A stretch of DNA of 42,389 bases from a virus, in IMG/VR virus record IMGVR_UViG_3300032053_000163, positions 1-42,389 of that record; one strand, written 5' to 3'. A program made the position numbers and the translations under genes. Every line of letters starts with the position of its first letter. Within the stretch, counting starts at the first letter, position 1. The notes under the pieces are model-generated. The model was not told the DNA's origin. It did no database searches and saw only the letters and a program-made list of their open reading frames with translations. Positions 1 through 8,059 of the stretch are shown here, in pieces.

Positions 1-1
1 G

Positions 2-85
2 CATATTGAAGTGGTGAAAGTGTTGAAAGATCACATAAAGAAAAAGAAAATAAATGAAGCGATAAAACATCTTTCTCCAAAATCT
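2..85 (+). repeat. Long inverted repeat, left copy (ankyrin end plus tag)
   Basis: This stretch encodes the end of an ankyrin repeat, a KDHIKKKK linker and the tag INEAIKHLSPKS. It is nearly identical, with about four mismatches, to the reverse complement of 42144-42227. Two paralogous ankyrin genes therefore enter the window from both edges in opposite orientation. Confidence 0.85.
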
Positions 86-1759
86 GAAGAAGAAATTATT
101 GATTCATTTAAAAATATGGAGCCACAAGAAAAATTAAAAACGGGTATTTTGAATAATTTTCCAGAATTAGTAGAAGAAGCTATTAAAGATGGTGTTGATG
201 TAAATCAAAGAATTATTACAACACCTGAAAGTATATATAATGGAGTTATAGATAATACGCCATTAGGATTAGCTATGAGTTATGCTTTATCACCAATAGT
301 TAAAATATTATTAGATGCTGGAGCTAAAATAACTCCAGATATTTATGATACTGCAAAATTTTATGCTAAAGAAATAAAAATGTTTGATAATAATGAAATA
401 CTTAGATTAATTAATGATAAAAAATATGATATTCAAAGAACTATTGTCAATGAGTCTATAAAACATCTTTCTCCAAGATCAGAAGATGAAATATCAACTA
501 TGCTAAGTAAAATGATGCCTAGAGAAAAAATTGATTATGGACTAAAAGTAGATGATGTAAATTTAATAATAAACGCTATAGATGAAGATGAAAGTGAAGC
601 AGGTTGGTGGTTACTCCGTGTAGCAATTGCGTATTCAGATAATAAATTGATAAATAGAATACTTAAAATTAAAAATCTTTGGAAAGATGATGAAAAATTT
701 TTAATAGCACCTACTCTTCAAATGGTTAGAGATATGAAACAAGTTGATCTTATGAATAAATTATTAAAAAGAGATGAAGTAATCAATACATTAACTGATT
801 CAGAATATGAAAAATTTGAAAATTGGTTACATAAAAAACGTATAGATAAACTAAGAGGAGATGAAATTCTTGGAGATAGACAATATGAAAATTTATTACT
901 TAAAGGCGAAATTAATGAAGCTATCAATTTAGAAAAAATAAAAACTCTTGTTTCAAAGATATCTGATAGAAATTCATTTTTACAAAAAGTTGTATCTAAA
1001 TTTAACATAACAACTAATCCGAATATAAAAAATTATTTAAGTATTATATTAGTTGTATTGGTTTTAAGTTCTCCATTTTTTCATAAACAGATTATTGAAA
1101 AAGAAAAAGTTACAAAAATAGCATCAGAACTTGTTAAAAAAAATAAGATAACTCTTGTTGATATTAAACAGTTAACTATGGGAACAACCTCATTAGCTTC
1201 TACAATTCCGCCAACTATAATTAAAAATGCCATTAATATTGAAATTGCAAAAATATCTCCATCTTCTAAAGAATTAATTAAAAATCATGAAAAATTAAAA
1301 TTAAATGCCTATGCAATCGGCGATGGAATGATTACAATAGGATATGGTCATGCTGAACCCGCAAAAGCTTCTGTATTTAATGTAGGTGATCATATTACTC
1401 AAGCACAAGCATTAAAATTATTTGAAGATGATATAAAAGAAACTGAAAATGGCATTAAGCGTTTATTCAAACAATGGAAAAATGAAGGGTTACAAATAAA
1501 AATTACACAAGGTATGTTTGATTCAATGATTTCTATGGGATATAATATAGGAATTTATGGATTAAGAAAAACTAAATTTATACAATATCTTAAAAAATCA
1601 GATTATATTAATGCAGCTAAAAAAATTAAAACTACAAATATAGCAGCTAAAGTAAAAAATAAACAAGGAGATACAATATTTGTGAAAATGCCAGGACTAA
1701 TAGATAGAAGACAATTAGAACATAATTTATTTGTAAAAGGAATATATAAAATAAAATAA
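2..1759 (+). CDS. Ankyrin-repeat / membrane / GH24 lysozyme fusion (5' end outside window)
   Basis: The frame is open to the window edge and begins inside an ankyrin repeat (HIEVVKVL), so the real start lies upstream. Numbering from the GTG at 11: a shared tag at residues 14-25 (INE-AIKHLSPKS), an ankyrin-like stretch near 60-105 (NTPLGLAMSYA, VKILLDAGA), a second tag at 145-156 (VNE-SIKHLSPRS), a hydrophobic segment at about 342-358 and a C-terminal GH24 lysozyme domain. GH24 enzymes cleave the peptidoglycan MurNAc-GlcNAc bond. The candidate catalytic Glu is E427 and the Thr of TIGYGH is T442. The Asp two residues before T4 D20's counterpart position is absent: Ile occupies the D20 position and Asp (D438) follows two residues later. 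The lysozyme could be an endolysin or a virion lysozyme; the tags favour a virion role. The 3' end carries a promoter-like box for the next gene. Confidence 0.85.
   Translation, partial: HIEVVKVLKDHIKKKKINEAIKHLSPKSEEEIIDSFKNMEPQEKLKTGILNNFPELVEEAIKDGVDVNQRIITTPESIYNGVIDNTPLGLAMSYALSPIVKILLDAGAKITPDIYDTAKFYAKEIKMFDNNEILRLINDKKYDIQRTIVNESIKHLSPRSEDEISTMLSKMMPREKIDYGLKVDDVNLIINAIDEDESEAGWWLLRVAIAYSDNKLINRILKIKNLWKDDEKFLIAPTLQMVRDMKQVDLMNKLLKRDEVINTLTDSEYEKFENWLHKKRIDKLRGDEILGDRQYENLLLKGEINEAINLEKIKTLVSKISDRNSFLQKVVSKFNITTNPNIKNYLSIILVVLVLSSPFFHKQIIEKEKVTKIASELVKKNKITLVDIKQLTMGTTSLASTIPPTIIKNAINIEIAKISPSSKELIKNHEKLKLNAYAIGDGMITIGYGHAEPAKASVFNVGDHITQAQALKLFEDDIKETENGIKRLFKQWKNEGLQIKITQGMFDSMISMGYNIGIYGLRKTKFIQYLKKSDYINAAKKIKTTNIAAKVKNKQGDTIFVKMPGLIDRRQLEHNLFVKGIYKIK
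1740..1755 (+). promoter_or_regulatory. Late-promoter-like box GAATATATAAAATAAA
   Basis: The 16-mer GAATATATAAAATAAA lies 13 nt before the ATG at 1769. The same 16-mer occurs on the minus strand at 11591-11606 and 27672-27687. It resembles the T4 late promoter TATAAATA read by gp55. It overlaps the last codons of the lysozyme gene. Confidence 0.5.
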
Positions 1760-1768
1760 ATATACAAT

Positions 1769-2770
1769 ATGGCTGTAGATTATTTTAACAATCAAAGTAA
1801 TGATTATATTAATCCTGCTCTTCCTGTATGCCCGGGTGTTGCAGATGGTAATGGTACATTTGAATTTATTCCTAAAAGATCTTTAGGAGTTATTTCAGGT
1901 GGTGATATAATGGCATCTATAGATTTTACAGATTTTTCACAAACAGTTACAGGTTGGACAAAAGAAAGAAAAACTATTCAACCTGGTGAAGTAGTATTTA
2001 TTCAAGGTTTAAGTAAAGGTATTTCTTATAGGAGTTTAGTATTTCCAATAACTCAAATAGATGTAAGTTCAGATTCTGGATATTATATTCATGTAGATAT
2101 GTCTATAGGATATTATAAGAATTTTAGATATACTGTTACAAATGTTTCAACAAATGGAGATTTTGATAGTGGAATTGATATAGGAAATGCGTTAGATATT
2201 GCTTTAGGAGATTTAAATATAAGTGTTAATGCTGCATCTTATTTAGCTATTGATGTTAGTCAACGTTTTGTATTTATTGGTAGTCTTGCAGGATATGATT
2301 TTGATGTAACAAATTTTCAATATATATTAAATTCTAGTACACATCTTATTACAAGTGATCCTTTACAAGAAGTTGTAGCATCTAAATATCCTAATAGTGG
2401 AATGCTTGGATATGTATTAAAGGTTATATTTCCTTCTATTTCCACAGTTGCTTCAGCAGAATATTTAAACCTAAAACATATTCCTACAACATTAACTTAT
2501 TATGAAGCAAGTACCGGAAGTGGTTTCGTAGAATACACAAAAACAGTAGACGCAGGAAATAATATTTCAACTGATGAAATAATGAGTGCTGGAGATTTTC
2601 TTAATTATATTGATGTAAACGAGTTATGGGAAAAGGTAGGACAATTAAAAGTTTGGTTTAGCGCTGAAGATCCCGAATCAAATTCAAATACAACAAATTT
2701 ACTTACAGGATTTTATTTGTATAATTCTGAAACTTTTCCGATAATGATAGAATATATGGTAATGATATGA
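1769..2770 (+). CDS. Probable virion structural protein, 333 aa
   Basis: I do not recognise the family. The protein is rich in Ser, Thr, Asn, Gly and aromatic residues, has predicted beta character throughout, few charges, and no signal peptide or membrane segment. This composition is typical of phage surface or fibre proteins. It has no shared tag. A late-promoter-like box sits just upstream, and its stop overlaps the next start as ATGA, so it is probably cotranslated with the 2767 gene. A virion role is inferred from composition and operon context only. Confidence 0.6.
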   Translation: MAVDYFNNQSNDYINPALPVCPGVADGNGTFEFIPKRSLGVISGGDIMASIDFTDFSQTVTGWTKERKTIQPGEVVFIQGLSKGISYRSLVFPITQIDVSSDSGYYIHVDMSIGYYKNFRYTVTNVSTNGDFDSGIDIGNALDIALGDLNISVNAASYLAIDVSQRFVFIGSLAGYDFDVTNFQYILNSSTHLITSDPLQEVVASKYPNSGMLGYVLKVIFPSISTVASAEYLNLKHIPTTLTYYEASTGSGFVEYTKTVDAGNNISTDEIMSAGDFLNYIDVNELWEKVGQLKVWFSAEDPESNSNTTNLLTGFYLYNSETFPIMIEYMVMI

Positions 2771-4071
2771 AATTAAAACGTAAAAAAATAATTAAAGAAG
2801 AATTACATGAAGGATATGGGAGTGGATTTAGTTTTACAGGGGGTACGCGTGGATCACTTAGTAGAGGTGGATTTGGTGGAGCTAGTAATCTTGGGGGCCC
2901 AAATATGATGTATACCTATGAAATTAAACCTCTTAATCATACATTAGAACCAAAACCTTCGGATACTTTAGGACAAAAAGAACAATTGTTTATAGGTTGT
3001 AAAGTTACTGGAACTCCAATAGCTTCAGCTAGAACAGTTACTAAAACCAATAATACTATAAATGCTAATGCTAAAATTAACATAGGAGATTTTGAACCAG
3101 ATGGTATAGAAATAGATCTTACTAAAGATAGTAAAAAAATAGATAAAAAAGTAACTGGAATTCTTCAATCAACAAAATTAGCTGCAGATGGTGTTATTAA
3201 ATACTATGTAGTATTTGATGAAGCTACAGCAACACCAGTTAAAATAGAACCTACATCAATAAAATTAATAGTTGAAGAACCTATTAAATATTTTGCTGAT
3301 GCTACAACAGATACGCCAAGTCAAAGAAGAATTAAAATGGAAAGAATGGCAAAAAATCGTAAATTAGTTTCTGAATCCTTTCAAGAATTTCAAAAAAAAA
3401 TAGAAGAAGGTATAGCAGATAAATATGGAGAAAAAATGGGTCTTATAGATAATAAAGAAATTGAATTTAATAGAAAATTTAATAAAGAACAAATAACTCA
3501 AACAGGCGTTGAATTAGTAGGAATTTTAACTAAATCTATGATAACTAATAAAGATTTTACAGTACCTATTAATGTTTATAAAAATCCAAAAACATTAAAG
3601 AATTTTGGTATTGGAGTAAGAGGGGTTATAACTAAAAATGGTGATTTATATTTAGCAGATAATGCTAATGCTATTCATTATGATATTACTGAGTTATTAG
3701 AAGAAAAAAATATAATTCCTAAAGATACTGCAAGAGGATGGGAAGATATGAGAATAGTAAATTTTATTACAGTACAAAGAGTAGCTAAATTTAACGTAAT
3801 AGCAATAGGCGAATCTTATAAATTAGAAAAAATCTTAGGTGATAATGGAGAAAGAGAAGAATCAATAAAAATAAGAAATACACAAATATCTAAATTTATT
3901 CCATTCTTAAACGCTGCTGCAAAAAATTTTCCTCAATATAAATTTCCCCATGAACAAACAATGCGAGTATTAAGACAGATGGTTTCTCCAGAAGAAAGAA
4001 GAAAGATATTTGCATCAATGGAAGAATCTATAAGATATGAAAAAACAAGTAGTAAAAGAATCTATAGTTAA
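2767..4071 (+). CDS. Phage protein with Gly-rich N-terminus, 434 aa
   Basis: The start overlaps the previous stop (ATGA). Residues 1-15 are a basic leader ending in ELHE-G, which fits an (I/L)xE prohead-protease site. A Gly/Ser-rich low-complexity segment follows at about 16-45 (GGFGGASNLGGPNMMY), then a small beta domain at about 70-175, a charged alpha-helical region around 180-245, and a mixed C-terminal domain. I cannot assign a function. The leader and the neighbours suggest a head-associated protein. Its last 35 nt overlap the start of the 4037 gene in another frame. Confidence 0.6.
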   Translation: MKLKRKKIIKEELHEGYGSGFSFTGGTRGSLSRGGFGGASNLGGPNMMYTYEIKPLNHTLEPKPSDTLGQKEQLFIGCKVTGTPIASARTVTKTNNTINANAKINIGDFEPDGIEIDLTKDSKKIDKKVTGILQSTKLAADGVIKYYVVFDEATATPVKIEPTSIKLIVEEPIKYFADATTDTPSQRRIKMERMAKNRKLVSESFQEFQKKIEEGIADKYGEKMGLIDNKEIEFNRKFNKEQITQTGVELVGILTKSMITNKDFTVPINVYKNPKTLKNFGIGVRGVITKNGDLYLADNANAIHYDITELLEEKNIIPKDTARGWEDMRIVNFITVQRVAKFNVIAIGESYKLEKILGDNGEREESIKIRNTQISKFIPFLNAAAKNFPQYKFPHEQTMRVLRQMVSPEERRKIFASMEESIRYEKTSSKRIYS

Positions 4072-5179
4072 CGAAAGTATAAAACATCTTTCTCCACGTT
4101 CTGATGAAGAAGTGTGGAAATATTATCTTGATTTAATACAAACATCAGGGCAATCTCTTAAAAATATTGATGAATGGAAAAATCCAGAATCTTTTAAACA
4201 AGTTTCAAAAGCAATAAAAGCTCCGTTATCAGATATGTATATAATACCTGAAGAAGAGGAACATTATGATACATTAGCAGAATTATTTTATACTTTAGTA
4301 GATGGAGAAAAACCTATTTGGATAAAAGTTGATGAAAGCGATAATAATGAAATGCCTAATGGTGATTGGCAATGTTTTCCATCAAAAAAATTGGCTCGTT
4401 GGATTAGTGCTGATATGTATGGAGTTAGTGCATGGATATTCAGTAGAAAGTTTTTTAAGAATTTTAAAATAAATGAAGGATTTGATAGTCCTGGCACTAA
4501 AGCAAAATATGGTAATGTTTTTTCAAAAGAAGATTTAATAGACATGTCTTATCCACAACGTTGGAAAAATTTATTTCAACATGGTTCTTATCATGGAAAA
4601 GATTCTGGAGATTTGAATACGATAATTAATGACGCGTTATACAAAAGACATAGAGATATATTAGGTACTATAGAAATGTTATATAGAAGTTTAATACACA
4701 AACTTCCTGAATTTAAAGATTTTGAAATATATGATACTACTAATTCTAATGAAATGCGTTTAATACAAGAAAAAACTATGATAGATAATGTAACTAATGA
4801 AACTTATAATGTTAGATTAAGTTTAAATATAAAAGTTCATAAAAAACATGATAAAGATTTAGGATATCAAAAAGGAAAAATACGCATGTTTTTTTCTCCT
4901 GATTTAACATCTAATAAAGCGCCTAATTGGGATATAGCTCAACAGCGAATTCCTAAAAATATAAAATCTCTATCTCTGGATTTAGATGATGAACCTAATG
5001 AAGAAAAATTAGAAAGATCTTTACAAGGATTTCCTGATAAAGAAGATTATCAGTTATGTAGAGATTTAACAATTTCTTATAAAAATTTAACTTTAAAATC
5101 TTTTTTACAAACAATATCCGAGTTAAAAGAAGCTATAAGATTAGCTAATAAATACTTTAAAGAAAAATATGGAATATGA
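4037..5179 (+). CDS. Tagged protein of unknown function, 380 aa
   Basis: The N-terminus is a short leader followed by IVNE-SIKHLSPRSDEE (I10 to about E25), the clearest single copy of the shared tag on the plus strand. The rest is soluble and mixed alpha/beta; residues around 200-300 alternate charged and hydrophobic positions as in beta strands. No catalytic motif was seen. The start lies inside the 3' end of the preceding gene, so translation is probably coupled. This is the last gene of the left plus-strand block and it is followed directly by a terminator. If the tag marks packaged proteins, this one would be injected with the DNA. Confidence 0.7.
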   Translation: MKKQVVKESIVNESIKHLSPRSDEEVWKYYLDLIQTSGQSLKNIDEWKNPESFKQVSKAIKAPLSDMYIIPEEEEHYDTLAELFYTLVDGEKPIWIKVDESDNNEMPNGDWQCFPSKKLARWISADMYGVSAWIFSRKFFKNFKINEGFDSPGTKAKYGNVFSKEDLIDMSYPQRWKNLFQHGSYHGKDSGDLNTIINDALYKRHRDILGTIEMLYRSLIHKLPEFKDFEIYDTTNSNEMRLIQEKTMIDNVTNETYNVRLSLNIKVHKKHDKDLGYQKGKIRMFFSPDLTSNKAPNWDIAQQRIPKNIKSLSLDLDDEPNEEKLERSLQGFPDKEDYQLCRDLTISYKNLTLKSFLQTISELKEAIRLANKYFKEKYGI

Positions 5180-5348
5180 AAAAAGAGGCATTAAGCCTCT
5201 TTCTTAAAGCATTATAAAATAATAATGATGAACCGCTCATCATATTTGAAATATGTTTTGCTTTTCTTTCTTCAAGCGATTTTGATGTCATTCCATAATA
5301 TTTTTTATTAGAGGGAGATGTCGCACAATAGATTATTCTATTAAACAT
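5157..5348 (-). pseudogene. GIY-YIG homing endonuclease remnant, 63 aa
   Basis: The frame starts with IIYCATSPSNKKYYGMTSK, which fits the start of a GIY-YIG nuclease (IYxxTxxxxxKxYYGxT), then SLEERKAKH with the conserved Arg and His region. It stops after about 63 codons, having run into the terminator hairpin. Full enzymes usually have 200 or more residues, so the 3' part, including the catalytic Glu and any NUMOD repeats, is lost. Its ATG begins right after the stop of the glycosyltransferase gene. It is probably a decayed mobile endonuclease. Confidence 0.65.
5178..5203. terminator. Bidirectional terminator between convergent blocks
   Basis: A perfect 8-bp stem AAAGAGGC / GCCTCTTT with loop ATTAA is flanked by A and T runs on both strands. 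It lies at the end of the plus-strand gene stopping at 5179 and inside the 3' end of the minus-strand GIY-YIG remnant. Confidence 0.8.
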
Positions 5349-5349
5349 A

Positions 5350-6156
5350 TTACCAAGGTAAAGTAAAATTATGAATTTTTACATCAAGTTTTTTAACAAA
5401 CACGTTGTTATCGGGCACATTAAATAACATTATAGCATTATCTCCTTCTTTCCAATTCTCCCATCTTTCTACAGCTCTATCTATAAGTTCTTTTGAAAAA
5501 TGATCTTTAGCACTCCAATTCTCTAATTTTTTACGAATATCTTTTCTACACCAAGCCGCATGTGCCATGCGTATGACTTCATTAGGAAAGAGGTATGTTC
5601 CTATATTCATAGGGTTCAAGATTCTTCTAGTAGGATCTGTAGGACCCGGAGCGGGTCCGTTGAACGTATATGTAAAATAAGTAGAACAAATTCCGGGAAC
5701 AAATGGTCTAAAAGGATAAACTAAATAATGATCAAAATCTCGATAATAATTTACGTAACTCCAATAAGTAATTGGCCACCCTTTTTCATTTATTTGTCTC
5801 TTAGCTTCTCTAAATTGATCAGCGTCATAAAACTCGTCCGCGTCGGCTGAAATAACGTGAGAATATCCTTTTTCTCTCATTAAGTTTATTCCCATATTTC
5901 TTTTATCAGTTTCTTGTTCTCTAGAAGGTTTATTATAATCAGGTTTAAATTCTATTAATTCATCTACTAATCCTATAGTTTTAAGTCGTTGAAGTTCTTC
6001 CATATCAGCATTATCCATAGGATTTCCCCAATATGATTTTTTTTGCCATATACAAACTACCCAATCTAATTGATCTCTTATTTCTGTTATTAAAGATTCT
6101 AATAATTCTGACGCGTCAAATGAATTTATATTATATGCCAAATTTCTAATTTTCAT
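5350..6156 (-). CDS. GT-A type glycosyltransferase, 268 aa
   Basis: The protein has the look of a family-2-like glycosyltransferase with a GT-A fold. An N-terminal Rossmann-like region is followed by KRNMGINLMREKGYSH and VISADADEFY, in which D105-A-D107 is the metal and nucleotide-sugar binding DxD motif. There is no membrane segment. Phages use such enzymes to glycosylate DNA bases or virion proteins, or to alter host surface glycans; nothing here decides which. Remnants of two homing endonucleases flank it, a GIY-YIG one downstream and an HNH one upstream whose frame overlaps this start. Confidence 0.75.
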   Translation of the reverse strand: MKIRNLAYNINSFDASELLESLITEIRDQLDWVVCIWQKKSYWGNPMDNADMEELQRLKTIGLVDELIEFKPDYNKPSREQETDKRNMGINLMREKGYSHVISADADEFYDADQFREAKRQINEKGWPITYWSYVNYYRDFDHYLVYPFRPFVPGICSTYFTYTFNGPAPGPTDPTRRILNPMNIGTYLFPNEVIRMAHAAWCRKDIRKKLENWSAKDHFSKELIDRAVERWENWKEGDNAIMLFNVPDNNVFVKKLDVKIHNFTLPW

Positions 6157-6506
6157 ATTTATATTTAATTATTTTACTTATTATATGTCTATCTATATTT
6201 AATATTTTTTCCATTTTTCGATAACTAACATTATCTTTTATTAAGTTATTAATTTCTTTAAGTAAATCTGAATTATCTAAAAATTGTTGAAATTTATTAA
6301 TTTTAATTTTTTAATTTATGATAAATATAATGTTCTTTTACTGTTAATAGAACTAAATTATTTTCTTCATTTGTTCCATTTAAACATTTTGGAATAATAT
6401 GGTGATTTTCATAATAAATATAATTTTTATCATCTCTGTTAATTTTAATTCTATTTTCAGATTTTGCTTTCTGAATTATAGATTCATATATTTTTTGATG
6501 ATCCAT
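6146..6506 (-). pseudogene. Broken HNH homing endonuclease (HNH part plus shifted HTH tail)
   Basis: Codons from 6506 to 6303 encode 67 residues with YYENHHIIPKCLNGTNEENN and a following KEHYIYHKL. These are closely similar to the intact HNH enzyme at 17900 (YYENHHVIPKCLDGSDEKEN, KEHFLCHKL). The frame stops just after HKL. In the +1 frame a further 50 or so codons, to a stop at 6146-6148, encode a helix-turn-helix-like tail (EINNLIKDNVSYRKMEKI, then NIDRHIISKII). The middle and the frame were lost, leaving a fossil. The ATG overlaps the stop of the upstream gene as TAATG. Confidence 0.7.
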
Positions 6507-6739
6507 TAATTTGTTTTATTTTTTTTATTACTAAAAAAATTAATTATATTTTTTCTACGTTTTCTTGATTTTTTATTCATTTCTTTAATTTCTTTATTTA
6601 ATTTATGTATATATAAAAAATATAAAAAAATTGTAATAAGTATTCCTAATATTGCAAAATATAAAAAATAATATTCTAGTATTGAATGTTGTTGATGATT
6701 AATAAAAAATTCTTTTATTGTTAACCAAAATCTTAACAT
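6506..6739 (-). CDS. Small single-span membrane protein, 77 aa
   Basis: One strong hydrophobic segment (about residues 22-45, YYFLYFAILGILITIFLYFL) is followed by a very basic tail rich in Lys, Arg and Asn, so the C-terminus is probably cytoplasmic. No family is recognised. The stop overlaps the start of the HNH remnant by one base (TAATG). Confidence 0.5.
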   Translation of the reverse strand: MLRFWLTIKEFFINHQQHSILEYYFLYFAILGILITIFLYFLYIHKLNKEIKEMNKKSRKRRKNIINFFSNKKNKTN

Positions 6740-6763
6740 AATAGTTTATACTATATATTTTCA

Positions 6764-6981
6764 TTATACTTTTTTAAAATTTGTCTTTAATCCAACAAAT
6801 AGTTCATAATTTATTTTTTCATGACTTTGATAATCTTTTAAAATTTTAATAGTAGAAAGTTTAAAAGGCGCTCTTTTTAATTGTTCTTTAAGAGTATCGA
6901 TGTGTAGAAGATATATGTGAGTATGCCGCTTATCCAATTAGCAACACCAGGTATCATATTAGATGTCTTTGCGAATATCAT
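6764..6981 (-). pseudogene. Small gene split between two frames (possible frameshift)
   Basis: Frame A starts at 6981, overlapping the previous stop as ATGA, and encodes 34 residues (MIFAKTSNMIPGVANWISG, then a hydrophobic end), stopping at 6877. A second frame, open from 6937 to 6764, encodes a protein-like stretch without its own ATG (HIDTLKEQLKRAPFKLSTIK and on to KTNFKKV). Together they look like one small gene of about 70 residues with a frameshift. Either it is broken, frame A alone is the gene, or there is programmed frameshifting. Confidence 0.4.
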
Positions 6982-7166
6982 GATTTTAATTTATATGTTA
7001 ATACTTCAGTTCTAACAATCAATTTTGTTATTTCAGGTTCTACTGGAAAACAATCGTTACAGTACCTCTTTATTTCAAAATGCTGAGGTGAATGACATTC
7101 ACATTTTATAGGGTAGTGTCTTTCCATATTTTTATTAAACGTAATTATATTCTTTATATTTTTCAT
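6978..7166 (-). CDS. Small Cys-containing protein, 62 aa
   Basis: The protein has cysteines and histidines spaced as CECHSPQHF and, 12 residues on, YCNDCF, which could bind a metal ion. There is no membrane segment and no recognised family. Its stop overlaps the next ATG (ATGA). The gene is supported by tight packing and an A-rich upstream region. Confidence 0.45.
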   Translation of the reverse strand: MKNIKNIITFNKNMERHYPIKCECHSPQHFEIKRYCNDCFPVEPEITKLIVRTEVLTYKLKS

Positions 7167-7230
7167 TTTTTGATTTTATTCTATTCCAAAGCGTTGTATA
7201 TTTTATTCCAGTTTCTATAGACGCTTGACG

Positions 7231-7920
7231 CTAAAAATTTAAATCATCAAATAGAATAGGAATTTTTGATTTGAATTCTGTTAACAAAGGAAGAGATAAT
7301 TCTTTCATTTGCGGATGCGCAGCAGGTGAACATCTCATTTTAAAAAAGTGTCTCCATTCACGTAAGTTAAATTTTACGTTTATTTCAGTCTTCAATGAAT
7401 TAGGAAGAACAGCTCGTGCTTGTTGCGCTTGCCATCCCAAATTAATTAATTCATTATAATATGTTTCACAATTATATAGTGTTGATAACCAAAAATAAGT
7501 GGTGTCTGAAATGATTAAATTATTATGATCAGATTCTAATTGAATTCTATTTAATGAATGTTCTGGTACATCAATTACCCATGGAGGAATAATATAAGTT
7601 ATCTGTCCATCAAACTTATCCTTTGAATAATTACAATATCGCGTACTTTCCTGCGCATAACTTGCAAGTCTATGTCTAACGATTTCATGAGAAACTCCGC
7701 GATCACATGTAAATTTAATAATAATATCAGCAAATTCTATCATCGCTTCATGTCCTTTTTTAATAAGTGTTTCTACCATTTTATCGGCTGAATCTTCAGT
7801 TATCTTATCTTCAGATTTATAACAAGTTCTTGCGACTTTTTCAAGTGTTTTTAACATTTTTCTAACTTCTCCTTTTTCGAGATCAGTTATTATTTCATAA
7901 GACGGTTTTATTAATTTCAT
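7231..7920 (-). CDS. thyX: Flavin-dependent thymidylate synthase ThyX
   Basis: ThyX makes dTMP from dUMP using methylene-tetrahydrofolate, FAD and NADPH. The ThyX signature is present as RHRLASYAQESTRY (residues 82-95; consensus RHRxxSxxxxSxRY), and the 229-residue length is normal. C-terminal QARAVLPNSLKTE and WRHFFKMRCSPAAHPQM fit the substrate-binding region. The gene complements the dTMP kinase at 20932-21600 in supplying dTTP for phage DNA. It ends in TAG, showing that TAG is a stop codon in this genome. No Shine-Dalgarno is seen; the upstream region is A/T only. Confidence 0.95.
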   Translation of the reverse strand: MKLIKPSYEIITDLEKGEVRKMLKTLEKVARTCYKSEDKITEDSADKMVETLIKKGHEAMIEFADIIIKFTCDRGVSHEIVRHRLASYAQESTRYCNYSKDKFDGQITYIIPPWVIDVPEHSLNRIQLESDHNNLIISDTTYFWLSTLYNCETYYNELINLGWQAQQARAVLPNSLKTEINVKFNLREWRHFFKMRCSPAAHPQMKELSLPLLTEFKSKIPILFDDLNF

Positions 7921-7931
7921 TATATTTATTT

Positions 7932-8012
7932 TTATGATTTCTTATATCCAAATAAATAAGGTAATGTACCCGCAATTAGTCCTATTATGATCGATTTTAA
8001 GTATTGTTTCAT
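7932..8012 (-). CDS. Tiny membrane peptide, 26 aa
   Basis: An ATG at 8012 opens a 26-codon frame whose product begins MKQYLKSIIIGLIAG and ends YLFGYKKS: one short hydrophobic span and a basic tail. It fills the gap between the tape-measure gene and thyX. No family is recognised; it is supported only by position and sensible composition. Confidence 0.4.
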   Translation of the reverse strand: MKQYLKSIIIGLIAGTLPYLFGYKKS

Positions 8013-8059
8013 ATAATAATATTTAAATATTATATAGACTAAAATAAAATAGTTTTAAA

